A DNA stretch of 34,456 bases from Bacteroidota bacterium (GTDB taxonomy: Bacteria > Bacteroidota > Bacteroidia > JABEUT01). Below, piece by piece: positions 24,057 through 33,892 of the stretch. Position numbers and translations under genes: made by a program. The DNA is taken from the NCBI GenBank assembly GCA_013289395.1, contig JABCZY010000011.1, forward strand, positions 1 to 34,456, in the 5' to 3' direction. The notes below the pieces were generated by a model, which saw only the letters and a list, made by a program, of their open reading frames with translations, searched no databases and was not told the DNA's origin. Each line of letters starts with the position of its first letter. Position 1 is the first letter of the stretch.

Positions 24057-25403
24057 ATGAGCAAAACTGCCTCTCCTTCAGCCCGTTTATTAAAAACCTT
24101 TTCGCTTGCGGCTGTTATATTCCTTACCGTTTCGGGTGGGCCATACGGACTTGAGCCACTAACACAATATGCCGGAAAGAATGGAGCGCTTTTACTTTTA
24201 TTACTTGTTCCGCTTTTGTGGGACCTGCCAAGTATTTTAATGGTATTGGAACTAAACAGTCTTATGCCCGTAAATGGTGGTTATTACAAATGGGTAGATA
24301 GGGCACTTGGCAAGCGATGGGCCTTTTTTGAAGGATGGTGGACCTGGCTTTATTCGTTTACCGACCTGGCCATTTACCCGGTGCTATTCGTTACCTATGT
24401 AGGCTATTTTTTTCCGGTCATTCAGGAATGGAAAGTGCCTATTATGCTTGTTATTATATGGGGCAGTGCCGGCTTAAATATATTGGGAATAGTACCTGTG
24501 GGAAGGGTTTCGCTTATACTTGGCGCAATTATAATCATACCTTTTCTTGCGCTTTTCGGAACTGCTTTTTTTAGTTCTTCCATACATTTTACTATGCCAA
24601 CGCCCAGCCTTAACGGAATTGGGTTTTCAGCTATTGGCATGGCGTTATATACGGTAATGTGGAATTTTCTGGGCTGGGACAATACAACTACCTATGCAGG
24701 TGAGGTTGATAAACCTGTCCGGTCTTATATCATTTCAACATTCATAGCCTTTGCGCTGGTAATATTTTTATATGTTGTCACAACATACATCACCCAAAAC
24801 TCCGGTGTTAATTTTGCTGAATTGAATGATAAAATGTACCCCTTACTCGGGCAAAAAATTGGTGGCCAATGGTTGGCAGCAATGCTTGCTGTAGGTGGTA
24901 TGGCAAGTGCTTTGGGAATATTCTCAGCAGTTATGCTATCTATATCACGCATTCCAAAATCAATGGCTGACGACAAATTATTACCCAAATGGTTTGCTAT
25001 TGAGCATAAACGGCTCAAAACTCCATATGTGTCCATATTGATCACCTCAATAGTTGTAAGTTTTATGGCATTAAAATCGTTCACTGAATTAATAGTGATT
25101 GACGTAATATTATACGGTGCGGGAATAGCACTCGAATTTATATCATTGGTTGTGCTACGCATAAAAGAACCGGATGCCCCCCGCCCTTTTAAAATCCCAC
25201 TAAACACATTTCTACTTACTTTACTAATGATATTACCAATAGGTGTATATGCTGTTGCACTTATAGGAGAATTAAGCAATCCTGAAGGTTCAAACACCCA
25301 GATATATTTTGCAATTGGAGCATTGCTTACAGCACCTATAGCATGGCTTGTTGTTAAATGGAGTAGTAAAGAGAATAGCACTACTGACACACCGAATATT
25401 TAA
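24057..25403 (+). CDS. APC family amino acid/polyamine permease
   Basis: A 448-residue inner-membrane protein with about twelve hydrophobic helices. The opening segment (LAAVIFLTVSGGPYGLEPL) carries the glycine-rich unwound helix 1 of the amino acid-polyamine-organocation superfamily, and PVNGGYYKWVDRALGKRW after helix 2 is a typical APC loop motif. Relatives import amino acids or amines, often by proton symport; the substrate cannot be told here. The ATG at 24057 is supported by the promoter box just upstream. It stands alone between the palindrome cluster and the peroxiredoxin gene. Confidence 0.9.
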   Translation: MSKTASPSARLLKTFSLAAVIFLTVSGGPYGLEPLTQYAGKNGALLLLLLVPLLWDLPSILMVLELNSLMPVNGGYYKWVDRALGKRWAFFEGWWTWLYSFTDLAIYPVLFVTYVGYFFPVIQEWKVPIMLVIIWGSAGLNILGIVPVGRVSLILGAIIIIPFLALFGTAFFSSSIHFTMPTPSLNGIGFSAIGMALYTVMWNFLGWDNTTTYAGEVDKPVRSYIISTFIAFALVIFLYVVTTYITQNSGVNFAELNDKMYPLLGQKIGGQWLAAMLAVGGMASALGIFSAVMLSISRIPKSMADDKLLPKWFAIEHKRLKTPYVSILITSIVVSFMALKSFTELIVIDVILYGAGIALEFISLVVLRIKEPDAPRPFKIPLNTFLLTLLMILPIGVYAVALIGELSNPEGSNTQIYFAIGALLTAPIAWLVVKWSSKENSTTDTPNI

Positions 25404-25425
25404 TTCCTTCGCATCAGGAAAATTA

Positions 25426-25433
25426 TACCTTTG
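25426..25433 (+). promoter_or_regulatory. -7 promoter box of the peroxiredoxin gene
   Basis: TACCTTTG, exact TAnnTTTG, 48 nt before the ATG at 25482, separating this gene transcriptionally from the upstream transporter. Confidence 0.6.
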
Positions 25434-25481
25434 CCTCCACTATTCAGCAATTAATTTATAACCCTAAATACAATAAACAAT

Positions 25482-25949
25482 ATGTCATTAGTTGGAAAAC
25501 AAGCCCCGAATTTTGAACTCCCTGACCAGGACAAGAATATGGTTAAATTAGATTCATTCAAAGGCAAGAACGTTGTTCTGCTTTTCTTCCCTGCAGCATT
25601 TACAGGTGTATGTACTAAGGAAATGTGCGAAAGCCGTGATTCACTTTCTTATTTTAATGGAATGAATGCACAGGTAATTGGCGTATCTGTTGATATGCCT
25701 TTTACATTAGCTAAGTTCAAAGAATTGAATCAATTGAATTTCCCTCTTCTTTCAGACTTTAACAAAGAAGCAATTACTGCTTTCGGTTGCAAATGTGATA
25801 CTTGGGTGATGAACCTGCATGGTGTTGCTAAGCGTTCTTCATTTGTAATTGATAAAGACGGCGTAGTTCGTTTTGAACAGATACTTGAAGTAGCAGGCGA
25901 TTACCCTGATTTTGCAGGTATTAAGAAAACACTGGAAGGATTGAAATAA
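25482..25949 (+). CDS. Peroxiredoxin (AhpE/Bcp-like)
   Basis: A 155-residue thiol peroxidase that reduces H2O2 and organic hydroperoxides in the cytoplasm. The active site is PAAFTGVC with peroxidatic Cys44, and a second cysteine at Cys49 has the five-residue spacing of atypical 2-Cys Bcp enzymes. An additional CKC pair at 103-105 is less usual and could act in resolution or metal binding. Length and the DKDGVVRFEQI segment fit the AhpE/Bcp group. It is monocistronic, with its own promoter box and a strong terminator. Confidence 0.93.
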   Translation: MSLVGKQAPNFELPDQDKNMVKLDSFKGKNVVLLFFPAAFTGVCTKEMCESRDSLSYFNGMNAQVIGVSVDMPFTLAKFKELNQLNFPLLSDFNKEAITAFGCKCDTWVMNLHGVAKRSSFVIDKDGVVRFEQILEVAGDYPDFAGIKKTLEGLK

Positions 25950-25970
25950 TTTTTTCAGGTTTTATTAAAT

Positions 25971-26003
25971 GGCGGCTATCTGAAAAAGATGCCGCCTTTT
26001 TTT
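25971..26003 (+). terminator. Rho-independent terminator of the peroxiredoxin gene
   Basis: Stem GGCGGC / GCCGCC (25971-25976 and 25991-25996) is extended inward by ATC/GAT after a one-base bulge, with an A-rich loop and a run of seven T. The T-run reaches into the stop codon of the converging cardiolipin synthase gene. Confidence 0.9.
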
Positions 26004-27183
26004 ATTCCTTTGAAAGCACCTTAAATTCAAACCAAAACAGGAAGCGGGTAAATTGAAATGAAACCCAACAAAGGAATTTTTCCCATACATTCATTTTCTC
26101 CAGGTATTCAGAGTATGTTACGTGGTGACATTGCGCTATTACTTTTTCCAGTTCATCTTTAACTACCTGGCAAAAAGCAGCATCGAACACCTCAATATTT
26201 GTTTCCACACTGCTATAATGGCTAAGATGATTTATATTATATGAGCCTATGGAAGCCCATTTATCGTCAACCAGGTTAATCTTTCCATGCAGTATGGTTT
26301 TATCCCATTCATAAATTTCCATTCCATGTCTGAACATCCATGCATATAAATACATAGTTGCACGCTTGGCAAGTTGCACGTCCGATATTCCGGGCACTAT
26401 TATCTTCACCTTTACTTTTCTTTTCAGTGCCCTCTTCAAAATTCTGAGTGCCTGATGCCCGGGCAAAAAATAACTTGCCATAAAGGTTACCGATACATGA
26501 GAATGCCTTATCGCATTCCGTAAACTTTTCGATATCTTATCTTTACCGAGTAACCAATCATTCTGGCTCACCTTAACAGGTATTGTTTCAGCATTCACTG
26601 TAGCTGGCGTAAGGGTTTGTAATAGTTTTTTTGTCCGCATTCTATATCCCTTGCCTTTCCAAAGTGCAAGGCAAACAGTTTTAATTTGAGTGCAAACAGG
26701 GCCTTTTATATATACCGCATAATCGAGCCAGGGGGTTTCCGGGCCATCAACGCGGTATTTATCTTCTACATTTATTCCTCCAATAAGCGATTCAGCCTCG
26801 TCACCCAAAATTATTTTATGATGCAATCTCCTTCCAAATCGCATACGGTAGTTTCGAAAAAGAGGTGAAAATTTCCTAAATTGAATACCACTCTGCTCTA
26901 TTTCTTTTATGGCGTTATTGCTTAAACTGTTTGAACCAAATGCATCGACCAGTAAATTCACTTCAACACCCCTTTTTACGGCATCTTTCAATGCATCGAT
27001 CACTAACCTTCCGGTAGAGTCATCAATAAATATATAGGTCTGAAAATGAATGACTTTCTTACTGTTTTGTATTACGGAAAGTGCCCGCTCAAAAAAATCA
27101 TTCCCACTTTTAACAAGCACCACCTCATCGGCCTGTGAAAAGCTGTTCCCTTTACGCTTTCTATATGTCCTGCTACCGCTCAA
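26002..27183 (-). CDS. Phospholipase D-like cardiolipin synthase (ClsB-like)
   Basis: A 393-residue enzyme with two HKD phosphodiesterase motifs, HHKIILGD at about 121-128 (followed by GG) and HGKINLVD in the second half (followed by SIGSYN). Such enzymes join two phosphatidylglycerols, or phosphatidylglycerol and phosphatidylethanolamine, into cardiolipin. There is no pair of N-terminal membrane helices, which is like ClsB and unlike ClsA. Basic N- and C-termini and a Trp/Phe-rich tail suggest membrane association. It is divergent from the SprB-repeat gene, with 241 bp between. Confidence 0.88.
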   Translation of the reverse strand: MSGSRTYRKRKGNSFSQADEVVLVKSGNDFFERALSVIQNSKKVIHFQTYIFIDDSTGRLVIDALKDAVKRGVEVNLLVDAFGSNSLSNNAIKEIEQSGIQFRKFSPLFRNYRMRFGRRLHHKIILGDEAESLIGGINVEDKYRVDGPETPWLDYAVYIKGPVCTQIKTVCLALWKGKGYRMRTKKLLQTLTPATVNAETIPVKVSQNDWLLGKDKISKSLRNAIRHSHVSVTFMASYFLPGHQALRILKRALKRKVKVKIIVPGISDVQLAKRATMYLYAWMFRHGMEIYEWDKTILHGKINLVDDKWASIGSYNINHLSHYSSVETNIEVFDAAFCQVVKDELEKVIAQCHHVTYSEYLEKMNVWEKFLCWVSFQFTRFLFWFEFKVLSKE

Positions 27184-27424
27184 ATTGTTGTTAAAACAGG
27201 GTTATACCTTATAAATTTCAGATGTGCGCTAAATTACAAATAAGGTTTAATAAGACCCTTAAATCACCAAAAAAGGGTGGTTTTTCACGAATTCCTTGTG
27301 TATAAGTTCAAATCTTTGTTCACAAAACGCGGTTTTAATCCATGCATATTTGCTTAATATTTAGTATATTGTATGCCAAATACTAATAGCAGAGCATTAA
27401 TCTAAAGCGAATTTTGAGGAAATA
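27184..27424. other. Intergenic region upstream of the SprB-repeat gene
   Basis: 241 bp between divergent genes, AT-rich. A near-consensus promoter box CATATTTG lies at 27345-27352 (one mismatch to TAnnTTTG), 73 nt before the ATG at 27425. No convincing box was found for the minus-strand gene, and no RNA gene or strong hairpin was seen. Confidence 0.4.
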
Positions 27425-30400
27425 ATGACATTTTTTTACAGGAAAATATTTCTACAGGCTATTGTTCTGGCTGGTTTTCTTTCAACAAATATTGTTGCTC
27501 AGCGAACTCAGTCAGCTGTAAAAAATGTATCTGCCCCCATAAAAAAGGGCCTTGAATGGAATGTTTCTCCTTTCGATAATAAAGTGTTTATAGAAAACAA
27601 GGGGCAGTTTGATATCAGTGATATAAGCAAAGACAAAGTTCTCTATTCAGCCACCATAGGCAGTGTTCAATTATATTTTACCTCGCATAGTATTCTGTAC
27701 AGCTATAATGAATATAGTAAAGATGCTACAGAAAAACCTATTGCACGTACACTAGTTGCCGACTGGAAAAATGCTAACAATAACGTAACTATAAGTGCCG
27801 AACATGGCTTAAGTTACGCCTATCATTACCCGAGCGGAAAAAGTAATACTATAATTGCCGGCATATACAGGAAAATAATTTATCGCAATTTGTATCCCGG
27901 TATTGATGTTGAATTTTACTTTCCCGATAAAAAAGAAGGTTTTGAGTATGATATAGTTGTTCATCCGGGAGCAGATATTTCGCAGGTAAAGCTTGCCTAT
28001 GGTAATGCAACTAATCCGATAATAGATTCGAAAGGAAATGTACTTACCAATACAGTGGTTGGAGAAATAACTGACCACACTCCTTCTGCTACGGCAGCTG
28101 ATGGCGGAACCGTTAAAGTGAAATATATAGTGAATGGTAATGAAGAAGGACTTCAATTTACCGGTACGTACGACAAAACAAAAACCATAACAATAGACCC
28201 TTGGACTACCAACCCTAAGTTTACCGGCACGTGTAACAAAGCATACGACCTTGATTATGATGTTAATGGTAACGTATATGTATACGGAGGTTATACTACA
28301 TTTCAGCTAGTAAAGCTTAATAGTGCCGGAACTATACAATGGGCATTTCCGGCTGGTAGTATTGACGGAGCCATATATGGTGGCCTGGCAGTAGACCCTA
28401 AAAGCGGAACATCGTATTTAATAGAAGGTGCCCGTGCGGCAGGTGTACGAATACTGAAGGTAAATTCTGCTGGAATACTTGTCACTACTTCAGGACCTGA
28501 TGCGAACATGAATGAAATGTGGCGGCCTCTTTTCAATACTTGTAATAATAACCTGGTAATTGGTGCCGGTGGAACCAAAGCCGGAGCTAACACACAGGCC
28601 ACTTTGGTTGATACTTCGTTTACAACCTTTACAAATGTTAACGTGCTTGGTGCAACTGCTGCAGGCCATAGCATGGTGCTGGCAACAATGGATCCATCAG
28701 GAGCTTCCTGTTACATGGCTGTGGCAAAATCTGCCGTAATTGACCCTAAAAAATTCAATAATGTATTGGTAAAGCTTCCCTTGCCTAGTCTTAGCCCAAA
28801 TTTATTTTCTGTTCCCGATGGCTATAAGTTTGTTGAGCTTGCAAGTATTAATTACGTAGGTAATGGAATTGGCGCTACAAATGGAATGAATGGAATGTCA
28901 GCAAGTTTGAATTGGCTATACCTGTATGACGGTGGCGAACTAAGAAGATTCGATAAAAAAACAGGCGCACTTAAAGATAGCGTAAAGGTTACAAGTGATC
29001 CGTATAGTTGGGGTGGTTTAGCTGCTGATATATGCGACAACATTTATGTAGGTTCAAAAAAATGGATAAGTGTTTACAATTCCTCATTGATCTTGGCTGA
29101 CACTATAACATTGCCTGATACTGTTTACGATGTAAAGGTTGATGCAAGCCGCCAGGTAGTTCTTGCATGCGGAAAAGGATTTGTACGTTCGGTTAATGTT
29201 CCCTTCTCTCCTCTTTCTATAGCCGGCACAAATGCTACCTGTTCATGTAATGGAATTGCCACAGCTAACTTATGTGGTGGTGCCGATACCAGCAATGTTA
29301 CGTATTTATGGAGCAATGGAAAAACCACACAAACCATATCGGGCTTATGTGGCGGGAAATATAAAGTAACTGTTACGCTAGGTGGATGTGTGCCTGTAAA
29401 GTATATTGATTCGATTAACATAATTCAACCAACACCACTGGTAGCAACCATAACTTCAAAAGCAAATGTAAAATGTAATGGCGGTGTTGGTAATGCCACT
29501 GTTACTGTTACAGGTGGCTCAAAGCCGTACAAATATTCATGGACTCCTTCGGGCGGAACAAATGCATTAGCTGACTCTTTATTTGCAGGAAGCTATACGG
29601 TTACTGTTACCGATTCAAATAAATGTACAGCAACAACTACAGTTCTAATAACCCAGCCGCCTGTTTTTACAGATACAGCCACCGGTAATTATGCGCATTG
29701 TGGCAAAAGCGACGGAAAAGCAATTGCAACTGTAACAGGTGGTGCAAGCCCTTATGTTTACGCATGGTCACCTGGTGGACAAACAAAAGCCAGTGCTACC
29801 AATTTAACGGCAGGTACTTATGTTTCTACTGTTACCGATGCAAATGGATGTACGGTGTCATCTGTTATCATAATTCCTGACTCGGGAGTATCTGCTTCAA
29901 TAAGCGGAATAACCGCTGAAAAATGTTTCGGACAAAGTACGGGTTCTGCTACAGTTAGTATGACCGGTGGAAAACCAGGCTACACCTATTCATGGTCGCC
30001 AGGCGGGCAAACAAATGCCACTGCTGTAAATCTCTCATCAGTATTATATATTGCCAGTGTTAAAGATGCTAACGGATGTATAGCCTCAGATACGGTTACC
30101 ATATTACAGCCACCAAAGCTTGTAATAAATATGGAAGCGGTTAATGTAGGCTGCACCGGTGGAAGTACCGGTAGTGTTACAGCTGCAACAAGTGGAGGAA
30201 CATCTCCTTATACATATTCGTGGAGCAATGGTGGTACCGATTCAACTATTTCAGGGCTGGATAGTGGAAGATATTCTGTTACTGTAATTGATATAAACGG
30301 ATGTTCGGCAAAAGATACTTCTACTATTACACAACCGGCAAAAGGATTGACAACGGTCGTAGTAAGCTCTAAGGGGGTTTCCTGCAATGGTGGAAAAAAT

Positions 30401-32890
30401 GGAACTGCAACAGATAGTTCCAGTGGAGGCACCGCCCCATATAGTATTAACTGGGGAATACCGGGAGATACAACAGCAACAGCAGACAGTCTTTCTGCAG
30501 GAACATATGTAGTTACTGTTACCGATGCAAATGGTTGCTCTGCCACTACCAGTATAGCCATTGCACAGCCATCTGCAGCACTTGCCGATACTATTATAAG
30601 TACAAATAATAAATGCTTTGGAGATAGTAATGGTACTGCATTTGTCATACCATCAGGTGGTACAAAGCCCTATACCTATTTATGGAGTCCTGTAGCAAGC
30701 ACAACTGATACCATTGTGAAACTTCCAGCAGGCACATATAACGTAAGTATAACCGACTCAAACAAATGTAATGGTGCGGGCTCTGTTACTATAACGCAAC
30801 CGGCTCACTTAATAATTGGAATAACAACAACCCCGACACCTTGCAATAAAAACAACGGAAGTGCTACAGCAATTGTAAGCGGAGAGCCATATACGTTTTC
30901 ATGGAAACCAGGATCAAATACCTCAGCGAAAGATTCAGGCCTTGCAGCAGGTACATATACGGTAACAGTTACCGATACCAGCGGTTGCAAAACAGATACT
31001 GCAGCAATAGTACCGCATAGTATTCCACCTAAGGTTACTGCAAGTTCTATTCCTGCTACTTGCGATAGTTCGAATGGATCGGCCATTGCCCATGCAACGG
31101 GCGGAGTTGGATCTTATACCTATTCATGGAAACCCGGTGTACAAACCGGTGATACGGCTACAAGAATCGGCCCCGGTATTTATACAGTTACAGTAAGCGA
31201 CTCAAATGGTTGCAAAGATACCGCCATTACCATTGTAGGCGATTCGGGTGTTAGTACAAGCTTTGGTAATATCAGCGACATAAGCTGCTTTGGCTTAACC
31301 AATGGAAGCGCTACAGCAAATATGGTAGGAGGAACCAGCCCATTCAATTATTCATGGAGTGATGGGCAAACTACATCAACAGCAAACAATCTTAGTGTTG
31401 GAACATATACCGTAATTATTACCGATGTACATAACTGTACAGTAACAGATACTATTAAAATAACACAGCCAGCATTGCTGACAGCCGCCATTCCGCAAGC
31501 CAACATTAAAAATGTAAGTTGCTTTGGAGATAGTAACGGAAGTGCCTTCCCTAATGTTGCAGGTGGCACCAAGCCATACTCATACGTATGGACTGACGGC
31601 GAGAAAACAGATACAGCAAATGCTCTTCCTGCCGGAACATATACGGTAACTGTTACTGATAAGAATTTGTGTGTAACTTCTGCAACAGCAATTATAACAC
31701 AGCCATTGCCACTTACAGTAACTACCAGTACCACTGCAGCTACCTGCGGAAATAATGGTAGTGCAACAGGTGCAGCGCATGGAGGTACAACACCTTATTC
31801 GTACACATGGGGAGGTGGCTTTGGTGCCGGAGTAACTATTTCAGCCATTGGCCCTGGCTTATATACTGTAACTGCAACAGACTCTAATGGATGTACCGCA
31901 ACCGATACTGCTAGGGTAATACACTCAGGGCAGACAGCAAATATTTCAGCCAGCCATAATGTAAAATGTTTTGGTGGTAATAATGGTAGTGCAACAGTAA
32001 GTGTAATTGGTGGAGATACATTACTTTACGGATACCAGTGGACGGGCGGGCAAACCAACGCAACTGCTTCAAACCTTGTTGCAGGTGTTGATACTGTTTT
32101 TGTAACATATATTGCTAATGGTTGTACCGATACTGTTTACGATACCATTACACAACCTTCAAAACTGAATGTTACGTATAACGATACTGTAAAATGCAAC
32201 AGCGCTACGGCAAATGTACAGGTAAATGCCACCGGCGGTGTACCGGGCTATACCTATTCATGGAATGGAACTACAGGCACAAATGCCAATGTAAGTATAC
32301 CTGGTGGTCCATATACACTTGTAGTTACCGATAAAAATGGCTGTACCGATACGCTCAAAACGACCCTTAATGTTTCCATCCTGAGTGCATTCTTTAGGCC
32401 AGAACCCGATACCATATTAGGCGGAGAATTTATCTACTTCAAAAATTTAAGTGCAGGAGCCAATAGTGCCTGGTGGAGTTTTGGCAACGGTAATTATTCC
32501 GACAGCCTTGACCCTTATCAACAATATGGTACAGCGGGGAAGTACGTCGTTTATTTATATGTAACAAATGCGAAAGGATGTCGTGATTCTTTTCCGCAAA
32601 CTGTTTATGTAATTGAGGATCTTTTCGTGCCTAATGTGTTTACACCAAACGGAGATGGAATTAATGATGCGTTCCATGTATCGGCAGGAAACATGAAAGA
32701 ATATGCCCTTTATATTTATAACCGTTGGGGTGAAAAAATATTTGAATCATACTCACCTAATATTGACTGGACAGGAACAAGTGATGCCGGTGTACCATAC
32801 CCTGACGGAACATATTATTACATTCTGAAAGCTACCGATTTCGAAAACAAAGTATACCAGCTACACGGATACTTAGAGCTTATCCGATAG
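27425..32890 (+). CDS. Giant SprB-repeat adhesin with T9SS type B sorting domain
   Basis: An 1821-residue cell-surface or secreted protein. A signal peptide (about 1-26, ending VAQ) is followed by a domain opening with IENKGQF (56-62) and running to TIDPWTTNP, like the DUF7948 domain of such proteins. Residues ~260-590 are beta-propeller-like. Fourteen SprB-type repeats of ~75 residues span 593-1651; each has a Cys-Asn/Phe-Gly start, GG-x-x-PY-x-Y-x-W, GTYTVTVTD-x-NGC and an ITQP end. A PKD-like domain (about 1652-1733) precedes the gliding-motility C-terminal domain (1734-1821; FTPNGDGINDAF, YNRWGEKIFES, PDGTYYY). Type B tails are exported by the type IX secretion system. Role: adhesion or gliding is inferred from SprB of Flavobacterium; many homologues are simply adhesins. 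Confidence 0.93.
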   Translation: MTFFYRKIFLQAIVLAGFLSTNIVAQRTQSAVKNVSAPIKKGLEWNVSPFDNKVFIENKGQFDISDISKDKVLYSATIGSVQLYFTSHSILYSYNEYSKDATEKPIARTLVADWKNANNNVTISAEHGLSYAYHYPSGKSNTIIAGIYRKIIYRNLYPGIDVEFYFPDKKEGFEYDIVVHPGADISQVKLAYGNATNPIIDSKGNVLTNTVVGEITDHTPSATAADGGTVKVKYIVNGNEEGLQFTGTYDKTKTITIDPWTTNPKFTGTCNKAYDLDYDVNGNVYVYGGYTTFQLVKLNSAGTIQWAFPAGSIDGAIYGGLAVDPKSGTSYLIEGARAAGVRILKVNSAGILVTTSGPDANMNEMWRPLFNTCNNNLVIGAGGTKAGANTQATLVDTSFTTFTNVNVLGATAAGHSMVLATMDPSGASCYMAVAKSAVIDPKKFNNVLVKLPLPSLSPNLFSVPDGYKFVELASINYVGNGIGATNGMNGMSASLNWLYLYDGGELRRFDKKTGALKDSVKVTSDPYSWGGLAADICDNIYVGSKKWISVYNSSLILADTITLPDTVYDVKVDASRQVVLACGKGFVRSVNVPFSPLSIAGTNATCSCNGIATANLCGGADTSNVTYLWSNGKTTQTISGLCGGKYKVTVTLGGCVPVKYIDSINIIQPTPLVATITSKANVKCNGGVGNATVTVTGGSKPYKYSWTPSGGTNALADSLFAGSYTVTVTDSNKCTATTTVLITQPPVFTDTATGNYAHCGKSDGKAIATVTGGASPYVYAWSPGGQTKASATNLTAGTYVSTVTDANGCTVSSVIIIPDSGVSASISGITAEKCFGQSTGSATVSMTGGKPGYTYSWSPGGQTNATAVNLSSVLYIASVKDANGCIASDTVTILQPPKLVINMEAVNVGCTGGSTGSVTAATSGGTSPYTYSWSNGGTDSTISGLDSGRYSVTVIDINGCSAKDTSTITQPAKGLTTVVVSSKGVSCNGGKNGTATDSSSGGTAPYSINWGIPGDTTATADSLSAGTYVVTVTDANGCSATTSIAIAQPSAALADTIISTNNKCFGDSNGTAFVIPSGGTKPYTYLWSPVASTTDTIVKLPAGTYNVSITDSNKCNGAGSVTITQPAHLIIGITTTPTPCNKNNGSATAIVSGEPYTFSWKPGSNTSAKDSGLAAGTYTVTVTDTSGCKTDTAAIVPHSIPPKVTASSIPATCDSSNGSAIAHATGGVGSYTYSWKPGVQTGDTATRIGPGIYTVTVSDSNGCKDTAITIVGDSGVSTSFGNISDISCFGLTNGSATANMVGGTSPFNYSWSDGQTTSTANNLSVGTYTVIITDVHNCTVTDTIKITQPALLTAAIPQANIKNVSCFGDSNGSAFPNVAGGTKPYSYVWTDGEKTDTANALPAGTYTVTVTDKNLCVTSATAIITQPLPLTVTTSTTAATCGNNGSATGAAHGGTTPYSYTWGGGFGAGVTISAIGPGLYTVTATDSNGCTATDTARVIHSGQTANISASHNVKCFGGNNGSATVSVIGGDTLLYGYQWTGGQTNATASNLVAGVDTVFVTYIANGCTDTVYDTITQPSKLNVTYNDTVKCNSATANVQVNATGGVPGYTYSWNGTTGTNANVSIPGGPYTLVVTDKNGCTDTLKTTLNVSILSAFFRPEPDTILGGEFIYFKNLSAGANSAWWSFGNGNYSDSLDPYQQYGTAGKYVVYLYVTNAKGCRDSFPQTVYVIEDLFVPNVFTPNGDGINDAFHVSAGNMKEYALYIYNRWGEKIFESYSPNIDWTGTSDAGVPYPDGTYYYILKATDFENKVYQLHGYLELIR
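29201..32377 (+). repeat. Fourteen SprB-type protein repeats
   Basis: Tandem coding units averaging about 227 nt (75-76 residues). They are clearly homologous at protein level, but diverged at DNA level: adjacent copies do not share long identical runs. The first copy is the most divergent (GTNATCSCNG start, LGGC in place of DxNGC). Some copies end in PDSG, PHS or GDSG in place of the usual TQP linker, alternating in parts of the array. Confidence 0.85.
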
Positions 32891-32893
32891 CTC

Positions 32894-33892
32894 CTACTTT
32901 ACAACTTCAATCAGTTTTTGTGCTTTATTTCCTTTATCAGTTATGGTACATATATATGTACCCGGAGCCATACCTACAGTATTTAAGGTAATTGTGTTTT
33001 TACCTTTTTCACTTATGATACTTTTACTCAGGTACAATTGTTTCCCGGAAATGTCGGTTAATTCAATTTCTACTTCCTCAGCATTGCCCGACATAAAACT
33101 CACTGCAAATGATCCGTTTGTAGGATTTGGATATATATTCAAATTTGAAATGTTATTAATTTCATTGACACCTAAAATAAGAGGCAACAATGTTACCTGC
33201 TTAATTGCATCAACTTTATTGCCCCATGTATCAGCCAGTCGCAGATCAAGAAGATAGGTACCACTAGTCAAGCCATGCGTGTTCCAGTTTGCAAGCAGGC
33301 TATTACTCACTTCATTCGTATCAATACTGGTTACAGGTGTCCATCCTGTATCTCCATTCAATTGGTAGAACAATTGCCAGTTCTTAAAATACATCCAGTT
33401 ACTGGTAGGCCCCCGATGAATCCATGCCGAGCCATTTATTGGAGCAATAGAGTCAGCAAATAAATTACCGGGCTGATTTATATTATCAAACCATGCATCG
33501 CTGCCGCTCAAGGCCTGTGGGTCGACAGGCACCGTACTTTGAACGACTATTAAAAGAGAATTATCTATTGCTTCTGCAATTCCTGTTCCACCTACCGTTG
33601 AATACCCGAATATAAAAAGGCTGCTCTTTTCACTTCTCACATAGCTTGTTACAGTAGCCCCGTTTGCAACAATGGTTGAGGTATCACTTGACCAATGATA
33701 ACCACCTGAACCATCAACCACATACGAATTGCCATACATTTTCGATGCATTTTCTGTTCCTATTTCACCTGCTATGCAACCACTTACATTTATAATTGAT
33801 TTATGAAAAACATAAAAACTCCAGGTTTGTACAGTACAATTGGTAAGCGTAAATGTACGGTCCGATAATGACTCACTTGTTATTACCGGTAC
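32894..33892 (-). CDS. T9SS type A sorting domain protein, 5'-truncated
   Basis: The frame is open from 33892 (after an in-frame TAG at 33893-33895) to the stop at 32894. The only ATG is at 33739, giving 281 residues with no signal peptide. Coding signal plainly continues upstream of that ATG (NCTVQTWSFYVFH, INVSGCIAGEIGTENASK), in the style of a parallel beta-helix protein. The C-terminal ~80 residues are a classic type A T9SS sorting domain (LNIYPNPTNGSF, ITLNTVGMAPGTYICTI, KLIEVVK), which requires a Sec signal to be used. Its absence means the N-terminal part is missing or displaced. It converges on the SprB-repeat gene with 3 nt between stops. Confidence 0.72.
   Translation of the reverse strand, partial: VPVITSESLSDRTFTLTNCTVQTWSFYVFHKSIINVSGCIAGEIGTENASKMYGNSYVVDGSGGYHWSSDTSTIVANGATVTSYVRSEKSSLFIFGYSTVGGTGIAEAIDNSLLIVVQSTVPVDPQALSGSDAWFDNINQPGNLFADSIAPINGSAWIHRGPTSNWMYFKNWQLFYQLNGDTGWTPVTSIDTNEVSNSLLANWNTHGLTSGTYLLDLRLADTWGNKVDAIKQVTLLPLILGVNEINNISNLNIYPNPTNGSFAVSFMSGNAEEVEIELTDISGKQLYLSKSIISEKGKNTITLNTVGMAPGTYICTITDKGNKAQKLIEVVK

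Noticed and set aside
27265-27285. CACC/GGTG hairpin followed by T as a terminator
   Set aside because: Only four pairs, with no convergent or upstream gene that needs it.
30208-30648. Several long antisense frames inside the SprB-repeat gene, for example this one
   Set aside because: They recur with the repeat period and mirror its codon pattern, so they are shadows of a repetitive coding region.
29201-32377. CRISPR-like periodic repeats
   Set aside because: The ~227-nt units are coding, diverged SprB protein repeats; there are no short identical repeats with spacers.
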